Source of the DNA: CANIGN01 sp041391385
GTDB lineage: Bacteria > Bdellovibrionota > UBA2428
Direction of reading: 5' to 3'
Assembly (NCBI GenBank): GCA_041391385.1
Contig: JAWKOD010000006.1
Span: 186,001 to 250,000, forward strand
Length of the DNA: 64,000 nucleotides
Part shown: in pieces, positions 45,041 through 54,415 of the stretch
Numbering within the stretch: position 1 is the stretch's first letter
How the letters are laid out: each line of letters opens with the position of its first letter
Position numbers and translations under genes: made by a program
Notes under the pieces: generated by a model
Databases searched by the model: none
What the model was told of the DNA's origin: nothing
What the model saw: the letters and a program-made list of their open reading frames with translations, nothing else

Positions 45041-45703
45041 ATGTTTACCGGAATTATCCAAGAAAAAGTTCCCGTCAGGTCGCTCCGTTTTGATTCAGAT
45101 AAGAAGGCATGCGTTTTAAGAATTGAAAGCGCACACGAGCAGCGTCGCACGTGGAAGCTGGGCGATTCAATTGCTTTGGACGGAGTTTGTTTGACGATTG
45201 TGTCTCTTGAGCACGAAGAGGCGACTTCTCTCATTAGCTTTGATGTTTCAAAAGAAACTTTGGCATGTGCTCATTGGGGGCGTACTTTTGAATCTGATCA
45301 TAATCGACTCAAATATCTTCACTTAGAACCTGCTATGAAGATGGGGGATTCTCTGGGAGGACATTTGGTATCGGGCCACGTAGAAACCGTGGCCGTTTTA
45401 GAGCAAATAAAAAATGAAGGTTCAGGAGAAGAAAAGTATTCAGAATATACTTTTTCAATACCGCGAGATTCCTCAGCCGCTTCTTTCTTGATAGACAAAG
45501 GGTCAATTGCTTTAGATGGCGTGAGTTTAACTTTGAATCGAGTGTGGGATGAGCCTGGTAAGACCTTCTTTATGGTTTATATGATCCCACATACTTTGGA
45601 AAAGTGTCATTTTCCGACTTTAGAAGTGGGCGATTTGGTTAACGTTGAAAGTGATTTGATGGCGCGACATTTTTGTCGTTATCAAGAGGTAAAAAACTCA
45701 TGA
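45041..45703 (+). CDS. ribE: Riboflavin synthase alpha subunit
   Basis: A 220-aa enzyme that dismutates two 6,7-dimethyl-8-ribityllumazine molecules to riboflavin, the last step of the pathway. It has the two lumazine-binding repeats: MFTGII at the start, LGDSIALDGVCLTIV and MGDSLGGHLVSGHVE in the first, and LIDKGSIALDGVSLTLN in the second. The length is normal. It is the first gene of a run with ribBA (4-nt overlap), ribH and nusB. The upstream gap is only 95 bases and shows no FMN riboswitch. ribD is not in the window. Confidence 0.95.
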   Translation: MFTGIIQEKVPVRSLRFDSDKKACVLRIESAHEQRRTWKLGDSIALDGVCLTIVSLEHEEATSLISFDVSKETLACAHWGRTFESDHNRLKYLHLEPAMKMGDSLGGHLVSGHVETVAVLEQIKNEGSGEEKYSEYTFSIPRDSSAASFLIDKGSIALDGVSLTLNRVWDEPGKTFFMVYMIPHTLEKCHFPTLEVGDLVNVESDLMARHFCRYQEVKNS

Positions 45704-46914
45704 AAATTTCAAATTTTGAACGCATAGATCGTGCTCTCGAGGATTTTAAAAATGGAAAAATGGTGATTGTTGTTGACGACGACAATCGCGAAAATGAAGG
45801 TGATTTAGTTTTAGCGGCGGAGCACGCAACTCCTGAGAACATTAACTTCATGATAACTCACGCGAGAGGTTTGGTTTGTTTGACTTTGGATTCTAAAAAA
45901 GTAGATGAGCTAGGACTACCTCTCATGGTTCAGAATAATCAAGCACCCTTTCAAACAGCTTTTACAATTAGTATTGAGGCCAGGGAAGGCGTGACGACAG
46001 GGATTTCTGCTTTTGACCGAGCAAAAACTATTCAAACAGCCATCAAAGAAACGGCGAGCAATCGTGACCTTGTGGTTCCGGGACACGTTTTCCCTCTTCG
46101 TTCTGTAGATGGTGGTGTGCTTGTGCGTGCGGGACATACGGAGGCTTCAGTAGATATGGCCAGACTTGCGGGACTTAAGCCCGCTGGGGTTATCTGTGAA
46201 ATATTAAATGAAGATGGGACAATGGCGAGAGTCCCTGATTTAGAAAAATTTGCTGAGAAGTATGATCTTCCTCTTATTTCTATAGCTGACTTAATTGAGT
46301 ATCGCTTACACCGAGATAAAAGCTTAGTGACTGAACTCGCGAGTTCGGAGCTTCCCACAAAGCATGGAGTAATGAAAATACGTGTTTTTGAGAGTCAGGT
46401 TGATGGAAGAGAGCATGTTGCTCTTGTCGTAGGTGATCCAAGTCGCTTTTCGAAAGAACCCACTCTTGTTCGCGTTCACTCTGAATGCTTAACGGGAGAT
46501 GTCTTTGGAAGTCTTCGTTGTGATTGTGGAAACCAGTTAGATAAAGCCTTGGATATTATTTGTGAAAAAGGTCAGGGAGTTCTTCTGTATCTCAGGCAAG
46601 AGGGTAGGGGTATTGGTCTTTTGAATAAGATAAAAGCTTATGCCTTTCAGGATCAGGGCTTGGATACTGTAGAGGCGAATGCTGCTTTGGGGCTTCCGCC
46701 TGATTTGAGGCACTACGGAATTGGGGCGCAGATTTTAAGAAACCTTGGTTTAAAAAACATTGTCATCTTGAGCAATAATCCCCGCAAAATTGTAGGTATT
46801 GAGTCTTATGGTTTAACTGTTGTCGATAGAATGCCCCTCGAAGGTTTCGTTAAAAAAGAAAATAAGCGATACCTTGAGGCTAAGAAAAACAAATTAGGTC
46901 ATTTGCTTTCATGA
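45700..46914 (+). CDS. ribBA: Bifunctional 3,4-DHBP synthase / GTP cyclohydrolase II
   Basis: A 404-aa fusion that feeds both branches of riboflavin synthesis. The N-terminal half (about 1-205) makes 3,4-dihydroxy-2-butanone 4-phosphate: VVDDDNRENEGDLV, the ITHARGLVC strand and RAGHTEASVD are typical. The C-terminal half (about 206-404) is GTP cyclohydrolase II: the zinc ligands are in SECLTGDVFGSLRCDCG, with RQEGRGIGL and ALGLPPDLRHYGIGAQIL after them. The start is the ATG at 45700, which overlaps the ribE stop (ATGA) and matches the family start; a TTG at 45673 would add nine residues. It overlaps ribH by 4 nt. It is tightly coupled within the operon. Confidence 0.96.
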   Translation: MKISNFERIDRALEDFKNGKMVIVVDDDNRENEGDLVLAAEHATPENINFMITHARGLVCLTLDSKKVDELGLPLMVQNNQAPFQTAFTISIEAREGVTTGISAFDRAKTIQTAIKETASNRDLVVPGHVFPLRSVDGGVLVRAGHTEASVDMARLAGLKPAGVICEILNEDGTMARVPDLEKFAEKYDLPLISIADLIEYRLHRDKSLVTELASSELPTKHGVMKIRVFESQVDGREHVALVVGDPSRFSKEPTLVRVHSECLTGDVFGSLRCDCGNQLDKALDIICEKGQGVLLYLRQEGRGIGLLNKIKAYAFQDQGLDTVEANAALGLPPDLRHYGIGAQILRNLGLKNIVILSNNPRKIVGIESYGLTVVDRMPLEGFVKKENKRYLEAKKNKLGHLLS

Positions 46915-47408
46915 CAATTGAAGCTTCAAAAACTTTACTCGAAAATGCAAAGAGTGACTTTGCTTCGTGGCAGCAAGAGATAACGCTGATTAAGAACATT
47001 ACAGTCATTTATACTTCATGGTATCCCGAAGTTATTGACTCGCTTTGTTCCTCTGCACGTGATTTTTTTTCTGTACTAGAAGTCCCCTCTGAAAAAATTG
47101 ATTTTGTTAAAGTCTCGGGATCATGGGAGCTTCCCCTCGTAGCTAAAGCTTATCTGGCGGCGAATAAGAAGCCCGATATGATTTTAGCGCTAGGGTGTGT
47201 TGTGAAAGGTGCAACCCCGCACTTTGATATACTTTGCCAGGCTGTTGCAAGGCAGCTGATGGAATTGCAAGTGAATGAAAAAACACCCATTGGTTTTGGT
47301 GTTTTAACTGTGAATAATTTAGAGCAAGCTCTTGCTCGTAAAGATAAGGGTGCTGAGGCTGCAGAGGCGGCTTTGCGTTCTTGGGTTCAGTTGAAAGGTA
47401 TTAGGTAA
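46911..47408 (+). CDS. ribH: 6,7-dimethyl-8-ribityllumazine synthase
   Basis: A 165-aa enzyme that joins the RibBA product to 5-amino-6-ribitylaminouracil, giving lumazine for RibE. Family marks: VSGSWELPLVAKA (family GAFEIP), LALGCVVKGATPHFDI with the catalytic His in THF/PHF, and PIGFGVLTVNNLEQA with KGAEAAEAA near the end. The N-terminus carries about 25 extra residues before the first strand. It overlaps ribBA by 4 nt and is followed after 5 bases by nusB, the usual order in many Proteobacteria. Confidence 0.94.
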   Translation: MTIEASKTLLENAKSDFASWQQEITLIKNITVIYTSWYPEVIDSLCSSARDFFSVLEVPSEKIDFVKVSGSWELPLVAKAYLAANKKPDMILALGCVVKGATPHFDILCQAVARQLMELQVNEKTPIGFGVLTVNNLEQALARKDKGAEAAEAALRSWVQLKGIR

Positions 47409-47413
47409 AATTC

Positions 47414-47854
47414 GTGGCAACCAGGCATCAAGCTAGGGAAATGGCTTTTCAAATTGTTTATGAGTGGTCTTTGAATGAAGGAGCTTTTTATGATGAAGAG
47501 CGCCTTGAGGAATATTGGACAGAGCGCTCCTCGCCTAATCTTCGCGAAGACGAAAATTATGGTTTTTATAAAAGAGTTCTTAAAGGAGTTGCTAATTTTC
47601 TTCCGCAGATCGATTCGCGCTTAGAGCACTTTTTAGAGAATTGGGCTATGAAACGAGTTGATAAGGTTGATTTAGCGGTTCTGCGATTGGCGGTGTTTGA
47701 GCTTTTGTTTGATACAGATAAAGATCGCCCGGATGATGCAGTTATTTTAAATGAGGCCATTGAAATGGCTAAACGCTTTGGCGGCAAAGATTCCCCTTCT
47801 TTTGTAAACGGTATTTTAGATAAAGTTTCCAAAAGCCAAATGAGCCGCATATAG
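47414..47854 (+). CDS. nusB: Transcription antitermination factor NusB
   Basis: A 146-aa all-helical factor that, with NusE (S10), binds boxA RNA and supports rRNA antitermination. The N-terminal TRHQAREMAFQIVYEW and C-terminal RVDKVDLAVLRLAVFELLFD, then VILNEAIEMAKRFGGKDSPSFVNGILD, are characteristic. It starts with GTG at 47414. The position after ribH is the common arrangement. The length is normal. Confidence 0.95.
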   Translation: MATRHQAREMAFQIVYEWSLNEGAFYDEERLEEYWTERSSPNLREDENYGFYKRVLKGVANFLPQIDSRLEHFLENWAMKRVDKVDLAVLRLAVFELLFDTDKDRPDDAVILNEAIEMAKRFGGKDSPSFVNGILDKVSKSQMSRI

Positions 47855-47862
47855 TTGTTTGA

Positions 47863-49128
47863 ATGAGTCGTCAGGGTCGCCGTATACGCAATCAAGCTCG
47901 TGAGCTTTTAAAAAAAGAAGAAGCTCTCGCAGATCCTGACTTAGCTCGTCCTTCTCTTCAAAAAAAGAAGCCGAAAAGAGATTCTTTTTTAGTGCGCTAT
48001 GGGCGCTTTCAAGAAACGAATGCCCGTTCTGCCTATCTTGTTATCCCTGGTGAAATCGAGGACCTAGGAGAGGAGCTGCAGCGTTTAGCTGAAAGTTTAG
48101 GCTTAGAAGTTTGTGGAAAAAAAATACTTAAAAGTGGGAGAAGGATTACGGGAGCTACTTTCATAGGACAAGGCACTATTGATGAGATTCGTAAAAACCT
48201 TGAGGGATTCGAAGATCCTATATTGATAATCGATTATAAATTAAGCCCGGGACAGACTCGAAATTTAGAAAATGCTTTAAAAATACCTGTCCTTGATAGG
48301 CATACGATGATTTTGGCTATCTTTAAGAGAAATGCCAAATCTGGCGTCGCAAAGCTTCAAGTTGAATTAGCAGAGCTTCAGTTACTTAAGTCTCGCTTAG
48401 CAGGAGTCTGGGAAGGTTTGTCTCGACAGAGGGGAGCAGCAGGTGGAAAAAGTGGTCGTGGTTTGGGTGAAACGCGTCTTGAGTTGGACCGAAGAACTTT
48501 GCGAGGAAGAATTGATATCATTCGAAAGCGATTATTGAGCGCTGAGAAGGCCTTTCATACTCAAAGTAAAAGTCGTTCTAAGTTTTCGCGAGTAGCTCTT
48601 GTGGGTTACACAAATGCAGGCAAATCTTCGATTATGAGCCTGCTCACGCAATCTAAGGTTCATGTTGAAGATAGGCTTTTTGCAACTCTTGATACTACTA
48701 TTCGAGCCCTAGAGCCTCAGACAGATCCCAAGATACTTATAAGTGATACGGTTGGTTTTGTGAGAGATCTTCCTACGGAGCTTGTTGCCTCTTTTAAAAG
48801 TACTTTATTAGAAGCAACCTTGAGTCAGCTTTTGTTGCATGTCGTAGATATCTCAGATTCAAGGTGGCGAGAGCAAGTTGAGGTGACTCAAAAAACTCTT
48901 GAGGAGATTGGCGCAGGAGAAATTCCCTGTATCTACGTATTTAATAAAGTTGATTTAATGGAATCCAATCAACGAATTCGTGCTGCTGAGATTAGACGTT
49001 ATCTTGGACCTGTGGATTTTCTCTTAACCTCAACGCTTCCAAGTTCCGATGGCAAAGAAAGTATAGAGGCGCTTAAGGAAAAAATTAAAGCCCAACTCTT
49101 GGAAAAAGATCTTAAAACCTTAGATTAG
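47863..49128 (+). CDS. hflX: GTPase HflX
   Basis: A 421-aa ribosome-associated GTPase that helps split stalled or heat-damaged 50S/70S particles. An Arg/Lys-rich N-terminal part precedes the HflX domain (GATFIGQGTIDEI, then LELDRRTLRGRI). The G domain shows G1 GYTNAGKSS, G3 DTVGFVRDLP and G4 NKVD. The Gly-rich RQRGAAGGKSGRGLGETRLE linker is typical. It follows nusB after 8 bases and is probably in the rib-nusB operon. Its last 17 bases overlap the convergent outer-membrane protein gene. Confidence 0.95.
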   Translation: MSRQGRRIRNQARELLKKEEALADPDLARPSLQKKKPKRDSFLVRYGRFQETNARSAYLVIPGEIEDLGEELQRLAESLGLEVCGKKILKSGRRITGATFIGQGTIDEIRKNLEGFEDPILIIDYKLSPGQTRNLENALKIPVLDRHTMILAIFKRNAKSGVAKLQVELAELQLLKSRLAGVWEGLSRQRGAAGGKSGRGLGETRLELDRRTLRGRIDIIRKRLLSAEKAFHTQSKSRSKFSRVALVGYTNAGKSSIMSLLTQSKVHVEDRLFATLDTTIRALEPQTDPKILISDTVGFVRDLPTELVASFKSTLLEATLSQLLLHVVDISDSRWREQVEVTQKTLEEIGAGEIPCIYVFNKVDLMESNQRIRAAEIRRYLGPVDFLLTSTLPSSDGKESIEALKEKIKAQLLEKDLKTLD

Positions 49129-50296
49129 CACCGAGGTTGATGTCGAAGCCGGATTGAGATCCATTGATACTTAAAGCGGGGGACGTGGTTTCTACTGTCA
49201 GACTAGGTGTAATGGCGTAAAGCGTGTTGAAGAATATATTGAATTTCTCCGAGGCTGCAAATTTAAATCCAAGACCTGCACCAAGTGTAAAAAAAGAGAG
49301 AATTTTATAAGAGCCATCTTTAGCTGATTGTTCTCCAGTATATGAAAAAAGGAGAGGTGAGTAGATAGCCCACTGCTGATTAAAGTCGTATTGAAGTTCT
49401 CCATCAAGAGCAACGTCGAAATATGAATCCATTTCCGCGTTGTCTTCTTTTGTTTCGGTGTAATAGCCAATACTAGGACTTGCCGTCCACGATATAGCAC
49501 CATGTCGCATTCCTAAAAGTGTTCCTACCCGAATGAGGGTATTGCCTCTGAGAACATTGTTCTCGTCTTTTTTTCCAATGCTAGGAGAAATCTCAGTTGA
49601 AAGAAACCATTGAAAGTCATCGATTTCGGGGGATTTTAATTGATATTGCACATAAAGACTTGGATCAGTCATTCCGCTCGCAGAGTCGCTTGTTCCCGAT
49701 GTCTCATTTGTGACACTTGCGTAGCCAAGGCCTAATCCAAGGGCGAGCTTGGGAATGGGAGCGTAAAATAGAATGGGGCTAATACCCGCACGAGTTCCTT
49801 TGATATTTGTTTGTCCATCAAGCTTAAGAGTGTCTTGTCCATAGAGGGCTTTTGTGGATAGGAGAAATGAATTTTCTTCTGGGTAATAAAGGAGGTCTTG
49901 AGTTCCTCTGCCTGAATGTGAAGTTCTCATTTGGACAGGTCTTGTATTGCCGTATACAGCTGGTTGGCGACGCTTTTTCTTGGGGGCAGTGTCTTGAGCA
50001 ATTTGTCTTTCTGGATTGGAATTACGAGCTCGAGCCCATAGATTATTACTCAAGGCTGTGCCGCGATAAACTTCAACAACAGCTTTTGTTTTACGAGGAG
50101 TTAAAAAGGTGATTTTAGCTTGAGATACAAGAGTTCGATCTTGGTAGAAGTTTATAACATCACCGACCTGATAATCTTTTACGGTATCGAGTAAGACGTG
50201 CGCTTTTTTTCCACTGCTTTGTATTTTTATAATACTGACTTCTGATCGGGCTATCGAACTGAGGAAAAGAAGCGAAAGAGCTAAAACTATTCTCAT
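49112..50296 (-). CDS. Outer-membrane beta-barrel-like protein
   Basis: A 394-aa exported protein with a signal peptide (MRIVLALSLLFLSSIARS). Residues about 20-80 form a small beta domain (KAHVLLDTVKDYQVGDVINFY), like the KOW/SH3-type domain seen at the start of some envelope proteins. After a basic linker the remaining 280 residues are alternating strands rich in aromatic and Gly residues (LALGLGLGYASVTNE, SIGYYTETK, FDVALDGELQYDF), and the chain ends with a Phe (ANLRF). This fits an outer-membrane beta-barrel of about 12 strands. Ligand or transport role is unknown. It overlaps the end of hflX by 17 nt, convergent. Confidence 0.75.
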   Translation of the reverse strand: MRIVLALSLLFLSSIARSEVSIIKIQSSGKKAHVLLDTVKDYQVGDVINFYQDRTLVSQAKITFLTPRKTKAVVEVYRGTALSNNLWARARNSNPERQIAQDTAPKKKRRQPAVYGNTRPVQMRTSHSGRGTQDLLYYPEENSFLLSTKALYGQDTLKLDGQTNIKGTRAGISPILFYAPIPKLALGLGLGYASVTNETSGTSDSASGMTDPSLYVQYQLKSPEIDDFQWFLSTEISPSIGKKDENNVLRGNTLIRVGTLLGMRHGAISWTASPSIGYYTETKEDNAEMDSYFDVALDGELQYDFNQQWAIYSPLLFSYTGEQSAKDGSYKILSFFTLGAGLGFKFAASEKFNIFFNTLYAITPSLTVETTSPALSINGSQSGFDINLGANLRF

Positions 50297-50345
50297 AGAA
50301 CTATTTTACTGAGTTAGGAGATTTTTGTTGACGTTTTAATGACGC

Positions 50346-51086
50346 TTAATCTTTAGCTATCCAAGGCTTTGCTTCTAAAAAGTTAACGAGCGTTTCTTTT
50401 CTGAGCTCCTGAGTCTTTGCGATTGCGTCTTGGCTTTCTTTTTCAACGAGGTTAAATGCGTCCATATATCTTGCTTTTTCATTAGCATCTAACGATTTAC
50501 TAGAAAGCTGTTTGGAGAGTTCATCGCATTGCTCAAGGAGCCACATCGCCAGTCGTGTGCGAGCAAAAATAAGAGTCATATCGAAGACTCGGGCACTCTC
50601 TAGAGCATCGCTGTTTTTATCCCCATAAATAACAATAGATTTATAGTGAGGGCTGAGATGGTTGGGCGCTAGACTGCTTTTTATAAATGAGAGCTCTTGA
50701 TTTGAAGTGAATTTCAAATCATCTGAGACCTTTTGAATATCATCATAGTTACTGGGATTTGCTTCGCTAAGTTTGTTTAAAAGAAGTTGTATTAAGCCGC
50801 TGACTTTTGCCTGTATGAGTATGGGGTTTCTATTTAGAATATGAGTATAATCAGTATCACTGAGTGTTTTCCATTCTGTTGATCCTACGTCTTTATAAAA
50901 AGCATGCGGGGTCTTGGCGAGTTCTTCTATTTCCTCAGTTGTTAAAAGTGATCGTTCTTTGTCTTTGAGGAATTTGTTTTCTTTTTCGCTCAACTCGGCT
51001 TCACTCAATCCTACAGTTTTAGAGCTGACTTTCTTGTTACAGCTCCAAAGTGAAGTCGCTAAGAGAAGAAGCAGGAGTTTTTTCAT
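50346..51086 (-). CDS. Lipoprotein of unknown function
   Basis: A 246-aa lipoprotein: MKKLLLLLLATSLWSC is a clear signal with Cys16 in a L-W-S-C lipobox. The rest is helical and charged, with no other cysteine except one in EQCDELSK. No family is recognised. It is transcribed toward the beta-barrel gene with a 49-base gap and may be cotranscribed with it. About 108 bases of mostly featureless sequence separate it from ppsR. Confidence 0.75.
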   Translation of the reverse strand: MKKLLLLLLATSLWSCNKKVSSKTVGLSEAELSEKENKFLKDKERSLLTTEEIEELAKTPHAFYKDVGSTEWKTLSDTDYTHILNRNPILIQAKVSGLIQLLLNKLSEANPSNYDDIQKVSDDLKFTSNQELSFIKSSLAPNHLSPHYKSIVIYGDKNSDALESARVFDMTLIFARTRLAMWLLEQCDELSKQLSSKSLDANEKARYMDAFNLVEKESQDAIAKTQELRKETLVNFLEAKPWIAKD

Positions 51087-51194
51087 TTCGAAGCTATTTT
51101 AACATGATTGCTCGATACGAGGTTATTGTTCTTCTTGCTAAGCCCTTGAATTTTATACGAGTTGGCCGCAAACTTTGTCCTGAGTGTACAAAAG

Positions 51195-52067
51195 TTAGCT
51201 TGCTTTTTCGGCTAAGTTCTCGAGACGTTTTTTCATCCTACGTTCAATTTCAGCAGCGGTTTCTTCAAGGGCCTTGTTGCTCACTTCAAAGACGGGCCAA
51301 CGTTTATTGCGCGCAAAGAGGCGATGAGCCCATTCGATTTCTTCTCGAACATGTGCGGAGCTTGCATAATCATCTACGGGATCACGGCCCATTCTCATTA
51401 ATCGTTCTCTACGAATTTTAACAAGGGCCTCTGGATCAATGTTTAATGCAACAATGCGGTTCTGGTCTATTTTGAAAAGTTCCTCAGGTGGATCGATGCC
51501 CATAACGAGGGGAACGTTGGCAACTTTGTATCCTTTATGGGAGAGAAATACAGAGAGTGGAGTTTTAGAGGTTCTAGACACTCCTACTAAAACAAGATCT
51601 GCGTTCTTGAGATTTTCTGGAAGGGAGCCATCGTCTTGTTTGACGGTAAACTCAATGGCTTCAATGCGACGAAAGTATTTTTCGTTGACCTGGTGAAGGA
51701 GTCCAGGAGTAAGAGAGGGTTTTGCATTGTAGACTTTACTAATGAGGTCAAGCGTTGGGCCTAAAACATCAACTGCTTTAAGTTTGAGGCGTTTAACTCC
51801 TTCGGAGAGTGTGATGCGAACTTCGGGAGCTACGACAGTGTAAATGAGCGGAGCGTCTCTGAGTTTAGCTTCCTCGAGTATGGCATTTGCTTGGGCTTCC
51901 GTTCTCACCATTTTGTAGCGGAAGATTTCAATTTTTAGATTTCCGTATTGAATTAAGATTGCTTGAACTAGATTTTCAACTGTTTCTCCTGTTCCATCGC
52001 TGAGGACAAAGAGTGGGAGAGAGGTGTTTGTGGGTTCAAAGTCGCGAAAAAACTGCGAAGGATTCAT
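51195..52067 (-). CDS. ppsR: Pyruvate,phosphate dikinase/PEP synthase regulatory protein (PpsR/PDRP)
   Basis: A 290-aa bifunctional Ser/Thr kinase and phosphorylase that switches PEP synthase or PPDK off and on. The N-terminal FVLSDGTGETVENL, the strand GVSRTSKTPLSVFLS (P-loop-like, near residue 158) and ANVPLVMGIDPPEELF are the family's marks. The C-terminal part carries the conserved RRERLMRMG stretch. The length is normal. No ppsA or ppdK gene is in the window, so which target it controls is unknown. It is transcribed divergently from the beta-barrel gene at 52217. Confidence 0.95.
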   Translation of the reverse strand: MNPSQFFRDFEPTNTSLPLFVLSDGTGETVENLVQAILIQYGNLKIEIFRYKMVRTEAQANAILEEAKLRDAPLIYTVVAPEVRITLSEGVKRLKLKAVDVLGPTLDLISKVYNAKPSLTPGLLHQVNEKYFRRIEAIEFTVKQDDGSLPENLKNADLVLVGVSRTSKTPLSVFLSHKGYKVANVPLVMGIDPPEELFKIDQNRIVALNIDPEALVKIRRERLMRMGRDPVDDYASSAHVREEIEWAHRLFARNKRWPVFEVSNKALEETAAEIERRMKKRLENLAEKAS

Positions 52068-52216
52068 AACTTCACTTATAGACGATTCAGGGGCTTATAG
52101 AAAACAGGCTACAAGTGCTGCAGGGCTAGACGCGCTGCGTTTGTTGCTGCTCTTTGTGAGGGGCCTACCTTTTGACGCTCCTTACGTTAAGGCAGTGAGC
52201 ACCTTATACTGATTTC

Positions 52217-52957
52217 ATGGGTCAGGGGTATGGCAAAAGATTTCTTTTCGTAGCGTCTCTATTTTTGTGTGCATTTGAGTTGAGCGCTCAAGACGCTGCT
52301 TTAAGTCCCGTAGAAGCTTATCAAATTGAATCTCAATACGGTCCAGAGGTGGCGGTTTTAAATCCAATTTTTGATAAAAACAATTCTTTTGAGTTTATGC
52401 TCGGAGCGAGTTATTCCCCAATGTCGAGTCTCTATGATTATGCGGGTGTTTCCGGGGGTGTGGCTTATCACCTGAATCGTCGACATAGTTTAGAGGCCTT
52501 TGCGCAGTATAATTTTTTTGCAGAACTCTCTACTTTTGCAGAAGGCGAAATTAAAGATAAGTGTATAGCTGTTAGTTGTGCCGGAAGCGGGCTGGGAATT
52601 GATATTCCTATTATGATGGTTGGCGCGCTTTATACCTTTACTCCCTATTATACCAAAATGCATCTAACGGATATGTCGGTTGTTCATATGGATATTACAG
52701 CGAGTATAGGTCCTTCAGGAGTTCTCACCGAAGAAGCTAAATTTAATAATACAACTGGAGACAGAAACTGGCAGTTTGGTGGGATGCTTGCGGCAGGAAT
52801 ACGAATCCTTAAGCGAAACCGCTGGGGCTTTAGGGTAGAGCTCAAGGACTTTATTCACTCCGCTACAAACGTGGGTGCTAAAGAAATAGTCAATGACCTA
52901 CAGTTGAGTGCGGGAGTGAGCATTTTTCTGAGTTCTTTTCCGAGTTACACAGACTAA
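52217..52957 (+). CDS. Outer membrane beta-barrel domain protein
   Basis: A 246-aa exported protein with a signal peptide (about residues 8-24, ending LSAQ). The mature part is built of strands with alternating hydrophobic residues (FEFMLGASYSPM, VAYHLNRRHSLEAFAQYNFF) and resembles the 'outer membrane beta-barrel domain' proteins common in Deltaproteobacteria and Bdellovibrio-like genomes. Two cysteines are close together (KCIAVSCAG), probably in a loop. Role unknown. It starts 150 bases from the divergent ppsR and ends 38 bases before ffh, with which it could be cotranscribed. Confidence 0.75.
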   Translation: MGQGYGKRFLFVASLFLCAFELSAQDAALSPVEAYQIESQYGPEVAVLNPIFDKNNSFEFMLGASYSPMSSLYDYAGVSGGVAYHLNRRHSLEAFAQYNFFAELSTFAEGEIKDKCIAVSCAGSGLGIDIPIMMVGALYTFTPYYTKMHLTDMSVVHMDITASIGPSGVLTEEAKFNNTTGDRNWQFGGMLAAGIRILKRNRWGFRVELKDFIHSATNVGAKEIVNDLQLSAGVSIFLSSFPSYTD

Positions 52958-52995
52958 TGGATGAAAGATTTTTAGAGTACTGCTAGTCTGGCCTA

Positions 52996-54390
52996 ATGTT
53001 CGATTCCATTCAAAAAAGCTTTGGTTCTGCTTTAAAAAAGCTTCGAGGTAAATCACGTTTAACTGAGGCTGAGGTGGATGAGGTTCTTGCGGAAATCCGA
53101 GTTGGGCTTTTAGAGGCCGATGTTCACTTTCGCGTAGTACGAGATTTCCTTGCACGTGTTAAGGAGCGCTGTTTGCGTGAAGAAGTGCTTCAGTCACTTT
53201 CTCCTGAACAGCAAGTTTTAAAAGTTCTCTCTGAAGAGTTAACTTCAATACTCGGAGGGCAATCTAAAGAATTGGATTTAACGGTTAAGCCACCTGCGGT
53301 TATTTTGCTGTGTGGACTCCAAGGAGCAGGTAAAACAACTTCGTTAGTTAAGTTAGCACTACACCTCAAAACAAAAGGGAAACGGGTAAAGGTGGTGAGC
53401 ACCGACGTTAAACGTCCTGCTGCTTTGGAACAGCTAAGGCAACTTGCTGAGCGAAACCAGATTGACGGAATTTATTTTGAGAATCAAAGTGCGATGGCAC
53501 CTTCTAAAATTGCCGAGGCCGCGCTCTCAGACGCTGAAAAAACAAATGTTGAAATTCTTCTCGTGGATACTGCTGGTCGCGTGCAACTTGACGATGATTT
53601 GATGACAGAGCTTTCAAGCTTGGTAAAAATTCTCAACCCAGCTGAGCGACTTTTGGTCATAGATGCCATGATGGGACAAGGTGCTGTTGATGTTGCGGAA
53701 GGCTTCCAACAAAAAGTGAATTTAAGTGGAGCTATTCTTACAAAAATGGATGGAGACTCTCGTGGGGGTGCTGCTCTGTCTTTGGTCTCTGTAACTGGAA
53801 AGCCTATTAAGTTTATTGGTCATGGCGAAAGAGCCATTGATTTTGAAGTTTTTCATCCAGATAGAATTTCTTCGAGACTCTTGGATATGGGCGATATGAT
53901 GAGTCTTATTGAGAGAGCCGAGGAAGCCCTCAAGGGAGAAGATATTGCCAAAGAAGAGATGGCAGAGGGGATCGCCAAGGGGTCTTTCACTCTCGAGGAT
54001 TTTCGCAATCAATTGCGTCTTGTTTCTAAAATGGGAAACATGGGAAGTCTCATGAAAATGCTTCCAGGAATGGGAGCTGTTCAAGAGCAATTTAACGAAA
54101 AAGAAGCAGATCAGGAATTCAAAAAGATAAATGCCATTTTGAATTCTATGACTCCGCGTGAGCGCAAAGAGCCACAAGTGATTAATGGTTCACGTAGGGC
54201 TCGAATTTCAAAGGGTTCGGGTATTCCTGTTCAGGACATCAATAGCTTTTTGAAGCGCTTTGAAGAAGCTCGAAGGGCAATGAAAAAGCTCGGAAAATGG
54301 GCCAAGTTGTTTGGGGGTGGCGGGAGTCCTCCCGCTGGCTTAGATCCTTTTCAGGGAAAACGCTCTAAAGGCTTTGGACGCAAGTTTTAG
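52996..54390 (+). CDS. ffh: Signal recognition particle GTPase Ffh
   Basis: A 464-aa protein that binds signal sequences and, with SRP RNA and FtsY, targets proteins to the membrane. N domain: FDSIQKSFGSALKKLRG and LTEAEVDEVLAEIRVGLLEADV. G domain: G1 GLQGAGKTTSLVKLA, DTAGR, and TKMDGDSRGGAALS. M domain: Met-rich MGNMGSLMKMLPGMG, then the RNA-binding block GSRRARISKGSG. The tail is Gly/Pro/Arg-rich. The length is normal. The SRP RNA gene was not found in the window. Confidence 0.97.
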   Translation: MFDSIQKSFGSALKKLRGKSRLTEAEVDEVLAEIRVGLLEADVHFRVVRDFLARVKERCLREEVLQSLSPEQQVLKVLSEELTSILGGQSKELDLTVKPPAVILLCGLQGAGKTTSLVKLALHLKTKGKRVKVVSTDVKRPAALEQLRQLAERNQIDGIYFENQSAMAPSKIAEAALSDAEKTNVEILLVDTAGRVQLDDDLMTELSSLVKILNPAERLLVIDAMMGQGAVDVAEGFQQKVNLSGAILTKMDGDSRGGAALSLVSVTGKPIKFIGHGERAIDFEVFHPDRISSRLLDMGDMMSLIERAEEALKGEDIAKEEMAEGIAKGSFTLEDFRNQLRLVSKMGNMGSLMKMLPGMGAVQEQFNEKEADQEFKKINAILNSMTPRERKEPQVINGSRRARISKGSGIPVQDINSFLKRFEEARRAMKKLGKWAKLFGGGGSPPAGLDPFQGKRSKGFGRKF

Positions 54391-54415
54391 CCTTAAAAGC
54401 TCCTAAAGGGGTCTC